Assembly (NCBI GenBank): GCA_034440615.1
Contig: JAOTOM010004122.1
Location: 62,001 to 126,000 of the forward strand
Length of the DNA: 64,000 bases
Source of the DNA: Ashinkailepas kermadecensis
Lineage: Eukaryota > Arthropoda > Thecostraca > Neolepadidae
Reading direction: 5' to 3'
The position numbers and the translations under genes are program-made. Position 1 is the first letter of the stretch. Every line of letters begins with the position of its first letter. Of the stretch, positions 48,186-58,990 are shown in pieces. The notes under the pieces are model-generated. The model was not told the origin of the DNA. It made no database searches and was given only the letters and a program-made list of their open reading frames with translations.

Positions 48186-49577
48186 GTCGCTTCATATGAA
48201 CATACTGTAGTGTTGACGCAGTGGCGCCACCAACGGTGACGGAGTAACGCCACCTACCGGCCTGATTGCCGATGTGATGGACGTGGTGCGTGTAGCACCT
48301 TGTGATGGAACCCCATATGGGCATAATGATGTTGAAGTGATGTTGTGACGTCACCTATCCTGATGTCTTGTGTGACATATTGTCAACTGTTAGTACATGT
48401 ATTTGTGGTCAAAATCCAACCCCAGACCTATGCTTCCGCATCTTTGAACCGAGATTTGTACCGGGAACCCACAATGCAATCCAAACCATCCAACCCTTCC
48501 CGCTCGGTGAAGACATCATCATCATCCAACCTGGACCTGGACCTGGACCTGAGCCAGCATCAGCACGACTTGACACTCGGGCGTGACGAGTCCGTCACGC
48601 CAGTTCCCGCAGGACCGTCGACCGTGTACCCGTCGCCTCACGCCGACACCGCAGTTGACAGCACGGACCTGAGCTGACGACCGGACGTGATGAGACAATC
48701 ACACCGGCTGCCACAGGACACCACAGATGGACCACCTGCGGCCACCTCGTGCAGAGACACACAGGATGTGTCTGCAACACGACCCACCAGCGGCCGTTAT
48801 ATACGGCCAGTTCGACGACTGGGCCGTTGGCTCGGCGCCAGTGAGCGCCGCCGAGAGTCCGAGCGGGCCGCTGCAACCTGAGCGCCCCGCTGCGGATGCG
48901 AGCGTCGCCGTTGCGGGCGCTGACGAGCGCCACCACGGAGCGGTGCTGACGAGCACCGTCCCCGAGCACCGCCACTGCCGGTGCAGTGGGCGGTCATATG
49001 GATGACTCAGCCGAACTAGCGCGTGGTAGACCGGAAGCTACCGCGGTGATATGGATGAATCACCGTCCGGCTCTCGCAGCTGGACATGATTGAACGCGAC
49101 ATAATCTTCCATAAGTGTATGGAGAGACGTCGCAGTTGGCAGGGTTGTGTCCCTGACCAGTGACTCAGAGTGATACAGTGACATGCGGTAACTACCGCAT
49201 GGCCGTCAGTGAACGCGGCATACCGTCTGAGATGGCAAGGTCGGCCATGCTCAGCTACTTCCCCTTCCCGAACCGGACTGAACTTATACCAGTGCGCGCG
49301 CGACAGTGATCGCCAAAATGTTTACGGAAAATTGTATTTGTGTTTAGCTATTAGGAACATTGTTTAATTACTACCATGGATCAGAGAGCAGGTAACCCTT
49401 ACAAAACCTCCTAGACTAACCCACGTAGAACTGTATGTCATCTGACATGTATTAAATTGTTGTCGTCTCGTAATTGTCTGTTGATTCGTATGTGATTGTA
49501 GAAGGCCGTGATATGTCTGAGTGGAAGCTCAGGATCAATCTGGGAAATGATCCGACCTTTCGGACCTCTCGCTGTGT
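48186..49577 (+). other. Gypsy 3' non-coding region before LTR
   Basis: GC-rich in the first half, with overlapping short frames on both strands at 48345-49005 and a small GGACCT repeat at 48531-48551. No domain recognised. CAGTGGCGCCACC-type sequence (48215-48260) resembles 26850-26935 inside the non-autonomous element. It ends GCTGTGT at the 3' LTR. Confidence 0.55.
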
Positions 49578-50351
49578 TGTAAGAGAGTTAGTTGTTGAGC
49601 GTCTTGATCCCATATAATTCAACAATACCCCTTCATTCATGGCGCGACAAGTCCCCGGCTCCGAGACTGGCGTCGGCCTGTCTGCTGCCTACGTCAGCAG
49701 CCACCGTCCCATCGAGGTCGCCGTTCATTGGACATTGTACCTTCCCCTCCCTCCTTCTGGCTGACACCCCGCCAGCCAGGCACCAGAGACGTGACCTCTA
49801 TCGACCGGCGTGTACCGCCGCCGTCGTTAATGCTAGATGTAACTGTGTTCACACAAAGTTATACGTTTGGCTGTTCCGTAACCGTAATTGATATAATCCT
49901 GTAAGCCTTGCGATTGTAAAAGTGTACCGTAAACGTAACACATCGTCACCGCCACTAGAAACAGACCATTTCCCCTTCTAGAAGGCCGTCGACATGGATG
50001 TGACGTCAAGGGAGGTTCTGCGCGCTCGACCAATCCGCGACCGGGGGTCTCCCGAAGTCACTAGCGGCCGTGCGGCCCCCAGTCAGTCGGTCTTGAATCC
50101 TCTGAGCGAGCGGATCGCTGCTACGCGTGCGCGCTTCCCAACTAAATTCGGCTTCTAAATTCATAGGAAAGGCAGTATCACGGCTTACCTTCAGAGGAGA
50201 ACGTACGGTACGGTGGCTGTCGTTCTCGTGTGATCGTGGAGTGCTCCAGTGCAAATACACGGCAGCAAAAGGTACTGGTACTTTCGTGACTGGAGTTATC
50301 GCGAACGTCGAGGTTGCTAGACTTTCGCGTGCCAATAAGGACTTTCCTACA
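49578..50351 (+). repeat. 3' LTR of Gypsy element
   Basis: 774 bp, same ends as the 5' LTR. TGACGTCA at 50001-50008. Followed by ATTA, the target duplication. Confidence 0.93.
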
Positions 50352-50396
50352 ATTAGCATTACGTCTGACGCCTAACGTTTAGCATGTTAGGTAGTA

Positions 50397-50848
50397 CGTG
50401 TAAAGAAAATATACGACCTTCAATATACCAGGAGGTACTGAGTTGTTATCAAAAGTTACGATAAAGGTTATATTTTATTACTCAACGTTTCGGCCAGGGG
50501 CCATCGTCATGAGTGATGAAAAAAGCTCCAGCTTAAATAATTGAAACAGGCACGCGGAAAAAAGCGTGCAAAAAGACATGTGGAATGCTGAAAAGCCTCC
50601 TCAGTGGTGCACACACTCACAGAAACTCCTGTCTGCATCACTGAGGAGGCTTTTCTGCATTCCACGTGTCTTTTTGCACGCTTTTTCCCGGGTGCCTTTT
50701 TCAATTATTTAAGCTGGAGCTTTTTTCATCTCTCCTGACGATGGCCCCTGGCCGAAACGTTGAGTAATAAAATATAACCTTTATCGTAACTTTTGATATC
50801 AACTCAGCACCTTCTGGTATATTGAAGGTCGTATGTTTTCTTTACACG
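50397..50848. mobile_element. 450-bp palindrome, element P copy 2, with hammerhead-like core
   Basis: Arms of about 210 bp: CGTGTAAAGAAAATA at 50397 and its complement at 50848, with matching internal blocks GCACGCGGAAAAAAGCG, AAGACATGTGGAATG and AGCCTCCTCAGTG. A spacer of about 30 bases surrounds 50615. The right arm carries CTGACGA (50735-50741), a GGCC stem and GAAAC (50754-50758). The left arm carries the complement with one change in the first core base. Sequence outside the right end continues as in copy 1 (6019-6073). Confidence 0.75.
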
Positions 50849-51640
50849 CAATGTCTAAAACCCAGGAGAATCTAAGAGCCATTCTTCGTTGTATTAAACA
50901 TGTTAGGTAATGTAGCCTAGTGATCCGCAAATTTATTTACTTTGTGAGGAGCAAATTCGCTGATTCCGACCAATTCCTTTCTTTTTGTGCATCTTTTATC
51001 GCAGTCACATGAGGCATATTAAAAATTCCTTGGCATGCGCCATCAAACTGATAACCTTGGGGTCATTTTGCAGTCCCATTTGAGAGAGGCCAACAGATTG
51101 CTTGCCGCCCCCTTCAGGAAATTTGAGGGGGACCATGACCCCCGGATACCCTAGATGCGCTAATGATTGTACATCCCCTAAGGAGATGTCCATTTATTTG
51201 CACTAATCTACATGAAACGGTATTAGTATTCTTGAAAGTTCCAAACTCACTCTAATATACATTATCTGCTTCTACAAATCCATTCTATACGTGTGTGCAT
51301 TACGATCCTGGTCATTGGCTGCTAAAGATGTGTAACCTTCGTTGCCTCACTTTCCTTTTCGTTTCTTTTCGTTTTCTGGTATGAAGTATCATTTGCACCG
51401 ACAACTTAATAGGAGCATAGCCAAATAAGAAACACAAAGATAATTGTCCAGAATAGCTAACCATACGTACAAAACGTCTGTGCGTTGTGTAGGAGCAACG
51501 TTGCTTCTTCATCTTCACGCTTGATACGTCAAAGGATACTCATCGGTGAACAGACACAGAGACTGACGGCATACACAGACCTGACACATTTTCCAGGAAG
51601 ACGTGTCCTCCTTCACGTTCCTCCTACACATGGTACATTT
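50849..51640. other. No recognisable gene
   Basis: The first 65 bp belong to element P. The remainder has only short frames with no domain. Confidence 0.5.
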
Positions 51641-51664
51641 TGGCACAATATGTACCGAAACGTG

Positions 51665-51940
51665 ACACATGTCCACACTGGCGGTCTAGCCCACCGGTTT
51701 GGGGGGGGCAACTTTCGGTTTTCGGCGTCAGCCCCCCCTCCCCCTCCCCCTCCCCCAGTGGCGTACTTAGGAATTGCATCAGAGGAGGGGTCGAAGGGAT
51801 TTGGAGGGTGGCCATTCTCCGACTATTTTTGGTTAAAAGCATCGGATTTCTACCACTATTTGTCAAATGGACCCATTTTTTACAATAATAATTAATGACA
51901 ACATAATTTCCTGTGTAGGGGCCCCAGCCTACCTCCACCG
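51665..51940. mobile_element. Dispersed repeat C, copy 2
   Basis: Counterpart of 33186-33520, sharing GGATTTCTACCACTATTT, TTAATGACAACAT and CCTACC. It has a long CCCCCTCC run. Frames overlapping it are not coding. Confidence 0.6.
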
Positions 51941-52039
51941 CTTCTAAGTTACGGGATTTGTGTTCTTGTTTACCAAAACGTTCATGTTCACGTTCAACGT
52001 CTTGTACCACGTCAACGTTCGTGCACGTGTACACACTGG

Positions 52040-52826
52040 CAGATCCGATTTTGTCAACTCTTGCTGTAAGCAGAACTTGAGCAGCATAGAACCCTCGATG
52101 CATGTCAGAATGTACTATGCTACCATATTGGCTTCCAAACAATTATAAAAAACACCTTTAAAATTGGAGATTCTTTCATCCAGACGATATTCTTTTACCT
52201 CGGCAAAGGTTACTGCATTTTCATTCAGTTTACTTCTGTTGGTTTCGGGGGGCCAACAGACACTATGCCCCCCCCCCCTTTTTAAGCACTTCGGGGAGCC
52301 ATGGCCGGAATGGCCCCTCCCTGGATCCGCTAGTGAATGTAGCCTGTCTCTTCATCTTAGCAACCCCAACACCAACATACGAAACATGCTGCTCAACTGG
52401 GCTCAACTGGTCACTCGCACAAAACATCCTGTTCTAATTCCGCTTTCGAAATCTGGCTCACTGGGTCCGCTTGCCCGTTACTGGCTAAACAAACTTCATG
52501 AACCCATCTAACGAAGGAATAATGAAACTACTGATTTCGTCATCTCTTGCTGTAAGCAGAACTTCAACAGCATAGAACCCTCGATGCGTCAGAATCTACT
52601 ATGCTACCATATTGGGCTTCCAAATAATCATAACAAAATACCTTTAAAATTGGAGATTATTGCACCCGGAAAGCTATTTTTTAACCTCAGCAAAGGTTAC
52701 TGCATTTTAATTTAGTTTACTTTTATTGGTTTGGGGGGGACCAAAAGACACTATGGCCCCCCTTTGAAGCGCTTGCGGGGGGGCCATGGCCGGAATGCCC
52801 CCCCCCCCCTGGATCCGCCAGTGTAT
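52040..52826. repeat. Two tandem copies of a ~300-bp element (52040-52345, 52530-52826)
   Basis: Both copies run from TCTTGCTGTAAGCAGAACTT through AACCCTCGATGC, CTACCATATTGG, CCTTTAAAATTGGAGATT and CAAAGGTTACTGCATTTT to a G/C-run region ending in GGATCCGC(T/C)AGTG. About 185 bp of unrelated sequence separates them. GGATCCGCC ends link them to the short inserts near 11 kb. Confidence 0.78.
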
Positions 52827-52829
52827 GTC

Positions 52830-53440
52830 CAGATAGACGGGAAGACATACACAGAACAAATTTCGACGGGCAAGAGAATAAACGGATGTGTAGGTAGTAA
52901 ATGCAGATAATTCGTCACCATTTGGTAAAAGTGACAGTCATATATGAGGTGTTACGTTAGTATTTCTCCTGCCACCCGCAGTCGACTTCGGTCTCAGTGT
53001 ATTCATAAATACAACTATTAATATGTGAACAGCCGGAGTTTCACACACAAGCAAATTCCATTGTACATTCATGGCCTGTTTAGCTACTCCCTTCCACCTG
53101 TTCATTGTGGTCGCAATCAGCAAACGCAAACACGTCCGCGGTGATCAGACAAAAAGTATCTCATTTACGGCCCTAATTTAATTTTGGATAGTAATATATG
53201 GCAGACAGCAGACGCTGATGAATCTCCCGCCGGCGTAATTCCGTAGGATCAGTGTGGCGAGGGCGTGATCATGACGGATTACTCGTCCGTCATGGCGTCC
53301 ATTCGGCAATTATCATAAATTACCTGGCCTGGGCGATGTCTGCGGCTGCGCTGGCGCCTGGCCAGCCAGCCCCAGACATCGATTGGCCCGCCAACACACT
53401 TCGCACCCCAGACCTCGTAATTGGCAGACACTTGTGATAG
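52830..53440. other. No recognisable gene
   Basis: Short frames only. A small GC-rich patch at 53330-53400. Confidence 0.45.
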
Positions 53441-53714
53441 TGATGAACTGCACCAGCAGTACACCAGTACGTGATGAACTGCACCAACAGTGCACCAGTA
53501 CGTGATGAACTGCACCATCAGTGCACCCGTACGTGATGAACTGCACCAGCAGAGCACTCGTACGTTATTAACTGTACCAGGAGTATACCAGTACGTGATG
53601 AACTGCACCAGCAGTGCACCAATACATGATGAACTGCACTAGCAGTGCACCACCATGTGATGAACTGTACCAGCAGTGCACCAGTGCATTATGAACTGCA
53701 CCAGCAGTGTATCA
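53441..53714. repeat. 31-bp minisatellite, about 9 units
   Basis: Unit TGATGAACTGCACCAGCAG plus TGCACCAGTACG. Unit length is constant, with scattered substitutions. Minus-strand open frames over it come from the array. Confidence 0.93.
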
Positions 53715-54470
53715 GTTTGGTGTCTGTCGGCATCGACAGCTAGCATTGAACACAGCTATCGACTATTTCAAGAAAAGGCGAAAATCAGGACTTGGAAATG
53801 ACCGCATGGCGACCAAATGACCAAATTAGGGCCAATGGCAAACTGCTACCACCATCCTGTCACAGATTTCGTTGTTTGTATTCGCCTTTAGTTGTGCCTA
53901 AAGGTCGTCATCTTATGTTGTAGAGCATAACACGGATTAAATATCCGCGTGGATATCCGTTTGGTATGGATAACGAAGCGGACCGGATATATTTTGATAA
54001 CAATAAACGGATATGGATTGGATAGCGGACTGACTCTTCAACTTCTGTTGTGGAAACGAAAATCGAACGTAATAATCATGTTTTATTTTCTCCTATTTTC
54101 CACCCATTACTGTACGTGAAGTTGACACCATTTCTATCAAATGGCAGAAGATACCCCTTCCTTCAAAACAAACCAAGATATTATAACATTTTTTAAATGA
54201 TGGATCCGAAAAGAGGAAATCGCCCTCCCCCAGCGATTATCCGAAACGTATTCATATTCTAGGGATGCAAGTATGACAGTAATTATATTTTATAACCGTG
54301 TTTACGGATTTTTTAAAGGTAGACAAGCAGAAAATAATTTGTAATGTGTCAAGAGCATGATCATAGTGTATGTAGTCAAGTTCGACGCAGTCGGGAACAA
54401 ATCAAGCATTGTCTGGCAAGCGCCAAGGGTGAGCAACGCCATGGAACTCCATTTGAAATATGAGCTCAAA
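53715..54470. other. No recognisable gene; GGATAT-rich patch
   Basis: GGATATCCG, CCGGATATA and CGGATATGGATTGGATA recur at 53938-54030. Otherwise featureless. Confidence 0.45.
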
Positions 54471-54473
54471 CAG

Positions 54474-54547
54474 GTTAGGTTACACTACATTATGTTGGGC
54501 TTGGATAGTCTAGGCTAGGCTAGGCTAGGTTCCGTTAGGTTAGGTTA
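54474..54547. repeat. TTAGG/CTAGG-type short repeats
   Basis: GGTTAGGTTA, CTAGGCTAGGCTAGGCTAGG and GTTAGGTTAGGTTA. TTAGG is the usual arthropod telomere unit. Here it is short and internal. Confidence 0.6.
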
Positions 54548-54581
54548 TATTTCTATGCTTATTTTAAAATTATTATTTATC

Positions 54582-54711
<130 letters not shown>

Positions 54712-55025
54712 TAGGCGCGATTCATTTCATGTGGGCAATTTTCAAACATTACTTTTTCCACGGGGTCATCTGTCGTTTGATGACGTTTGACGGGGAAACT
54801 CAAAATATAAAATTTCATTCGAATCGAAGAATAGTTAAGGGTCCCACCAGTGCGTCAAAATTTATCCTCTGTAACGGACTGGTACCTCGTTCGAATCTCG
54901 CCGTTGACATTTCACAAAACTGTTTTTGCACTACAAATTAGTGTATGTTTGGAACATTTGAGACGTGAAATGGCTAAATAATTCAGAGAACTACTCTTTA
55001 CGACATAAAACATGTAACCCGCAAG

Positions 55026-55450
55026 TTGGTTGCCTTGATCGCCAAGTACGAGAACATCTTGAGGTCTAAGCTTCGCAAGTCAGATGGGGATATTGTGTCC
55101 GCCGCCATGCTGGAGGGAGAGCTGCCGAGGATATTCGACATCTCCCATCACGATGCATTGAAGATGATTACGATTGAGGAGGACCGTGCTTTCCTCATCG
55201 ACCAACGGGGAGAGCAAAAGATGGCGATGGGCAAGGTGGTCGAGGACCTGGCGAATAAGTCGGAATGGATGATAAAGCGAGCCGAACAAGAGGCGGCGCG
55301 GGTGGAGATGGAGAAGGAACGGCGGCGGAAAGCGTCCGCGACTGAGGTTGTTCAACTGAGTGGCTCTTCGATGTCATCATCGGAGGAAGTGTCTCCTCAA
55401 CGGATGAGTACCGTCATCTGGCACATCGTCGCCTGCCAAACGACTCAAGG
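55026..55450 (+). CDS. Putative exon, hypothetical charged protein
   Basis: An open stretch reading LVALIAKYENILRSKLRKSD, IVSAAMLEGELPRIFDISHH, then a Lys/Glu/Arg-rich helix-prone part (residues 75-105) and a Ser-rich end. GC content and residue composition are more protein-like than the flanks. It is followed at 55450/55451 by AAG|GTAAGA, a strong splice donor, after which the frame becomes AT-rich. The 5' side has an AG at 55024-55025 but a poor pyrimidine tract. No family recognised. It may be a host exon or a domesticated transposon piece. No partner exon was found. Confidence 0.45.
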
Positions 55451-55569
55451 TAAGAAATATGCAAACGGGTTTGGAAATTACATATATGCTAGGCAATCAT
55501 TACGGATTAAGGGTATGATGAATATGAGTGGTAATAATTGCCTCTTGTATGGAAATACATTATAGTTAG

Positions 55570-56900
55570 GCTACTTAGGTGACTTGGAAGTTCTTGTATG
55601 AGGGAAACCCACCTTTCCAGTATTGTTGAATATTTTTTACATGTATGAAGGGTTCCAACGATGATGGCCGCTTTTGTTCGCCAACTGCAATATAGGCATT
55701 TCCAGTGAAAATGAGCAGTCACAATCTGAATTATATTAATAAACATGGCTTTTTCTCACAATCTGGTTTGCAATCTGAAATGTGGATTTGCCAACCAGGT
55801 TAGGTTACATTGTTTCCTAAAATGCATGGTTATTCTTCATTAGATCTTACCCCACCTAGAGCTGCTGTTTTGGAAGTATCAAATTTTCCATACGCATGAC
55901 ATGAACAAATAGCCACAGAAGCCATTGCTTGTCGCCTGAAGAATAAGCACTTCCAGTGGATGAATGCTGTGTTCGAACATTAGTTCTTCAAATGCTGTGA
56001 ATGGCCTAGATTGTCAATCTACACACATTCTGCCATTCTGCCATTACACAAGAATGTGGGAACAACATCCTATCTGATCCAACACCAGTCATAAACTGTG
56101 GTGTTGATAAACATGGATGGTTGAACAAAGTTTATTTGGACCTTCACCTGTGGTACAGTCACATAAATCCATTTGTGATGAAAATTAATGTTGTCTTTAC
56201 CTCAGGGACCTCAAAAAGGTCAATCAATATCTCTGGTATCAAATTATTAGCTTCAAACGCAGACTTCCCGAACAATTACAACAGATTACATCAGTTAATT
56301 GTTGCTTTATTTCTGGCTATTAGGGTGACTTAAAAAATTGGAATACATTTAATAGCTCCTTCATTTCTGACTATGGGGATGCCTTTCAAATTTTACTGCT
56401 CAAGCTACTTGGAATTCAGCTTTCCACACCAACTTGCGTGTGCATAGCGTTTACCGTCGGTAGCACGCAATAGTTGGTGACCTCTCATCAATCCCATGCT
56501 AACTTGAACTTCACCTACCCTCCAATCATTTGTATTATCCATAAGGACGTAGGTTACAACAGAAACAATTACAAAGCAAAAACACGACAGGGAGATGCGT
56601 CTTGCTCTGTTTTGAAAGTAAATCCAAACGAAAACCGTTTATATTGTCTAATTCCTACGAAGGAGAGAGGATTTCAGCCCGCGCTGCGTTCGAATTTGTC
56701 GTTTGACAAACGTTTTCATGGGACGACAAATGTGAAGCTGCGCTATTTAAAGTGGGAATTATAATTACCGACGTCCATGCAAACTGGGTAGTTAGCGCAG
56801 GTGGGAGGCGCGTCATCGGACAGAAGTAGGACGATCTTAAAAAAATCACGTCACATTCACGTCAGACACTGATCGTGTGTCGTTGCGGTAATATCTAGGC
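55570..56900. other. No recognisable gene
   Basis: AT-rich, short frames only, with no repeat array. Could be intron if the preceding exon is real. Confidence 0.45.
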
Positions 56901-56902
56901 AC

Positions 56903-57508
56903 TTGCATGTGCAAGCTGTACTTCTCCAGTTGAAGCAGCCTCTCCAGCCTCAGCAGCGGTCAGAGAGGAAACGGAAGACGGTCAGAGCGGCGACGAAAGA
57001 CGGTCAGAGCGGCGGCGGAAAACGGTCAGAGAGGCGACGGAAAACGGTCAGAGAGGCGACGGACGACGGTCAGAGAGCGACGGACGACGGTCAGAGAGGC
57101 GACGGAAAACGGTCAGAGAGCGACGGACGACGGTCAGAGAGCGACGGAAAACGGTCAGAGAGCGACGGAGGACGGTCAGAGAGCGACGGACGACAGTCAG
57201 AAAGCGACAGACGACGGTCAGAGAGGCGACGGACGACGGTCAGAGAGGCGACGGAGGGCTGTGGGGACGAACATGGCGGCGGGAGTGACAGTCAGTGTGC
57301 CTGGGGTGATGGCCAGAGCGATGGGAGCGGCGGGGTGCAGCAGTTAGAGCAGCGGCCGGCGACTCTCGGAGCGGCGGCCGAGCCATGTCGGGTGTGTTTC
57401 TGCTCCATTGAGCTGCCGCTGCACTCTCATTCGCCACGTCCCTGGCCCGAGGAGGAGGACGATGCGTGTTTGTTGCGCCGTGTCGCCACCTCAGGCGGCG
57501 GAGACTGA
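56903..57508 (+). CDS. Low-confidence open frame across minisatellite
   Basis: 201 codons. The middle is the translation of a 21/22-bp minisatellite (SESDGRR/RSESDGK-type units), so openness there is uninformative. The last 70 residues are GC-rich with a CRVCFC cluster. The opposite strand is also open (57794-57240), a warning of compositional bias. No domain recognised. Confidence 0.15.
   Translation: MHVQAVLLQLKQPLQPQQRSERKRKTVRAATKDGQSGGGKRSERRRKTVREATDDGQRATDDGQRGDGKRSESDGRRSESDGKRSESDGGRSESDGRQSESDRRRSERRRTTVREATEGCGDEHGGGSDSQCAWGDGQSDGSGGVQQLEQRPATLGAAAEPCRVCFCSIELPLHSHSPRPWPEEEDDACLLRRVATSGGGD
56957..57257. repeat. 21/22-bp minisatellite, about 14 units
   Basis: Unit GGTCAGAGA(G)GCGACGGACGAC. 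Some units have 22 bases and others 21 because of one G, so translation shifts frame between blocks. Confidence 0.93.
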
Positions 57509-57509
57509 A

Positions 57510-58370
57510 CGACACGGCGGCCAGTCGTGGTGCTAATGGCCGATAGGGCGGAGGTCGATGATGCATTGGGCCACAGCCGAGACCCACCAATCGTCGGTGA
57601 CAAACTACAGGAGCGACAAACAACTCGCTGTTGTTCACCGTTGCGTGACGAGGTGTGTGCTGAATCAGAGCCGGCGCGGCACAACCGATGCTGTTTGTGG
57701 CCTGGAAATAACTTGGTCGTTGAGTGCTGAGGCAATGCAGTTGGCGAAAGTGTGCCGATAGTTGTAAAGTTTGTATTTGGTGTTGTTCTGGCAAATAACG
57801 ATATCCTTAAAATATCCGCAGAAGGGACACGCTTGGATCAATGTTTCGTATATGCGCAGTGTCTCTTGCAAATGTAAACCAACGTCAACTGTTGCTGGGG
57901 ATCACATGTTTATTTCAATACTGAAACAACGCATACATGATAAACTTCTCACACAATCATTCCCAAATGTCTTCAGAACACTACCAATGGCAATGGCCCC
58001 TGCAGATAAATTATTACAATAATTTTCCCAGCTTCAACAAACATGTTTGGAATACGTGTCGTCGTATTCTTGCTGTTTTCCTGTTGTACTTTTCATCGTG
58101 GTTTCAATTGAAAGCTGAATGAAATACGGCATTGCGTCTCTTCCAGTTTCGAATCTCCTATTGCTCTCTCGGGTTCACTAATGTTGCGTGAGCTTAGCGT
58201 TCAAACACCTGTCACTGCCGAACGCATACTGAGTCATTCCCATTAACATTATGTCAGCGACAATCGCCCGACAATCTTCTTGATCATCGCCAGGAATCTG
58301 ATGCGATTCCCGGTCAATCTCACGCCAGTCTCATTCCACCGGATGTGAGTATCGTCCAAACTGATTTGCA
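57510..58370. other. No confident gene
   Basis: Overlapping frames on both strands up to about 57800 without domains. AT-rich afterwards. Confidence 0.4.
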
Positions 58371-58560
58371 ATTAATTCCACCTGATGTGGTGTCGTTCCA
58401 TCCAGTACGATCTTCATTCCACCTGATGTGATTATCTGATGAGGTGCTCGCTTCACCTGATGAGGTTCTCACCTAACCTGATGAGGTCCTCGCTTCACCT
58501 GAGGCCCCCCTTCACCTGATGAGGGGGGGCCTCAGGAGCTTTACCTGGTGAGGTTTTCGA
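58370..58560. repeat. CACCTGATGAGGT short repeats with GC hairpin
   Basis: CACCTGATG(T/A)GG recurs about eight times at 13-30 base spacing. Within it GAGGCCCCCC and GGGGGGGCCTC (58501-58532) pair around a TTCACCTGATGA loop. Confidence 0.7.
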
Positions 58561-58599
58561 TTTTCCTTATCATTGTCATTAGCGTATTTAACAGAGTAC

Positions 58600-58990
58600 T
58601 TCCTCCGAGTGCTGCCAATCCTTGCTCAAAGGTTTGGTATTTGTTGTCACACTTCCCGACACTGGCGAACCTATGAATCCGCTAACGGAGGAGGCGAAAG
58701 TTTGAGGGGGCGCTTTTGCACCCGGCGAGATGCTTTTGGCTTTAAAAAAAATAGTGGAGCATGAGGAAGGAGATGCACCCAACCTTCACCAAGGAGACAT
58801 TTTCCACTCAGAAGGGCGCCTACGACTGAACATTTCGTTTAGTGGGAGGAGGGGAGGGTGGGGGAGTGTACTCGACATTCTCGGTGTGAAACCACTTCCA
58901 GCTGGAGGGGCACCCTAACTCCATCGGGGTGCTTTTCGGGGCACTAGTGTTCAATTTACATACAATCCCTTTGCCCCCTTGTATCCGTGC
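58600..58990. mobile_element. Short non-autonomous insert with G-rich interior
   Basis: It resembles the 10765-11060 and 11770-12110 inserts: GGGGCGC and GGAGGGGCACC blocks, TATGAATCCGC and GTATCCGTGCC ends. No coding capacity. Confidence 0.35.

Larger units (their letters stand above)
37769..50351 (+). mobile_element. Ty3/Gypsy LTR retrotransposon with nested LINE
   Basis: 774-bp LTRs at both ends are flanked by the 4-bp target duplication ATTA (37765-37768 and 50352-50355). The order is LTR, primer binding site, leader, gag, protease, reverse transcriptase, RNase H, integrase, long C-terminal extension, LTR. Protease before reverse transcriptase before integrase is Gypsy order. The LTRs differ at about 17 positions by eye, near 2 percent. 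In-frame stops, frameshifts and a 3.5-kb LINE insertion make it defective. No envelope gene is seen. Removing the LINE, the element is about 9.1 kb. Confidence 0.95.

Noticed and set aside
53441..53714. CRISPR-like array
   Set aside because: Units are contiguous without unique spacers, in a eukaryotic context. The same applies to 60598-60762 and 56957-57257.
54870..54910. tRNA gene or tRNA-derived SINE (GTTCGAATC B-box-like)
   Set aside because: No A box at the right distance and the flanking bases do not form a T stem or acceptor stem.
57240..57794. 184-residue minus-strand frame
   Set aside because: Both strands are open in a GC-rich segment, there is no domain, and it overlaps the end of a minisatellite.
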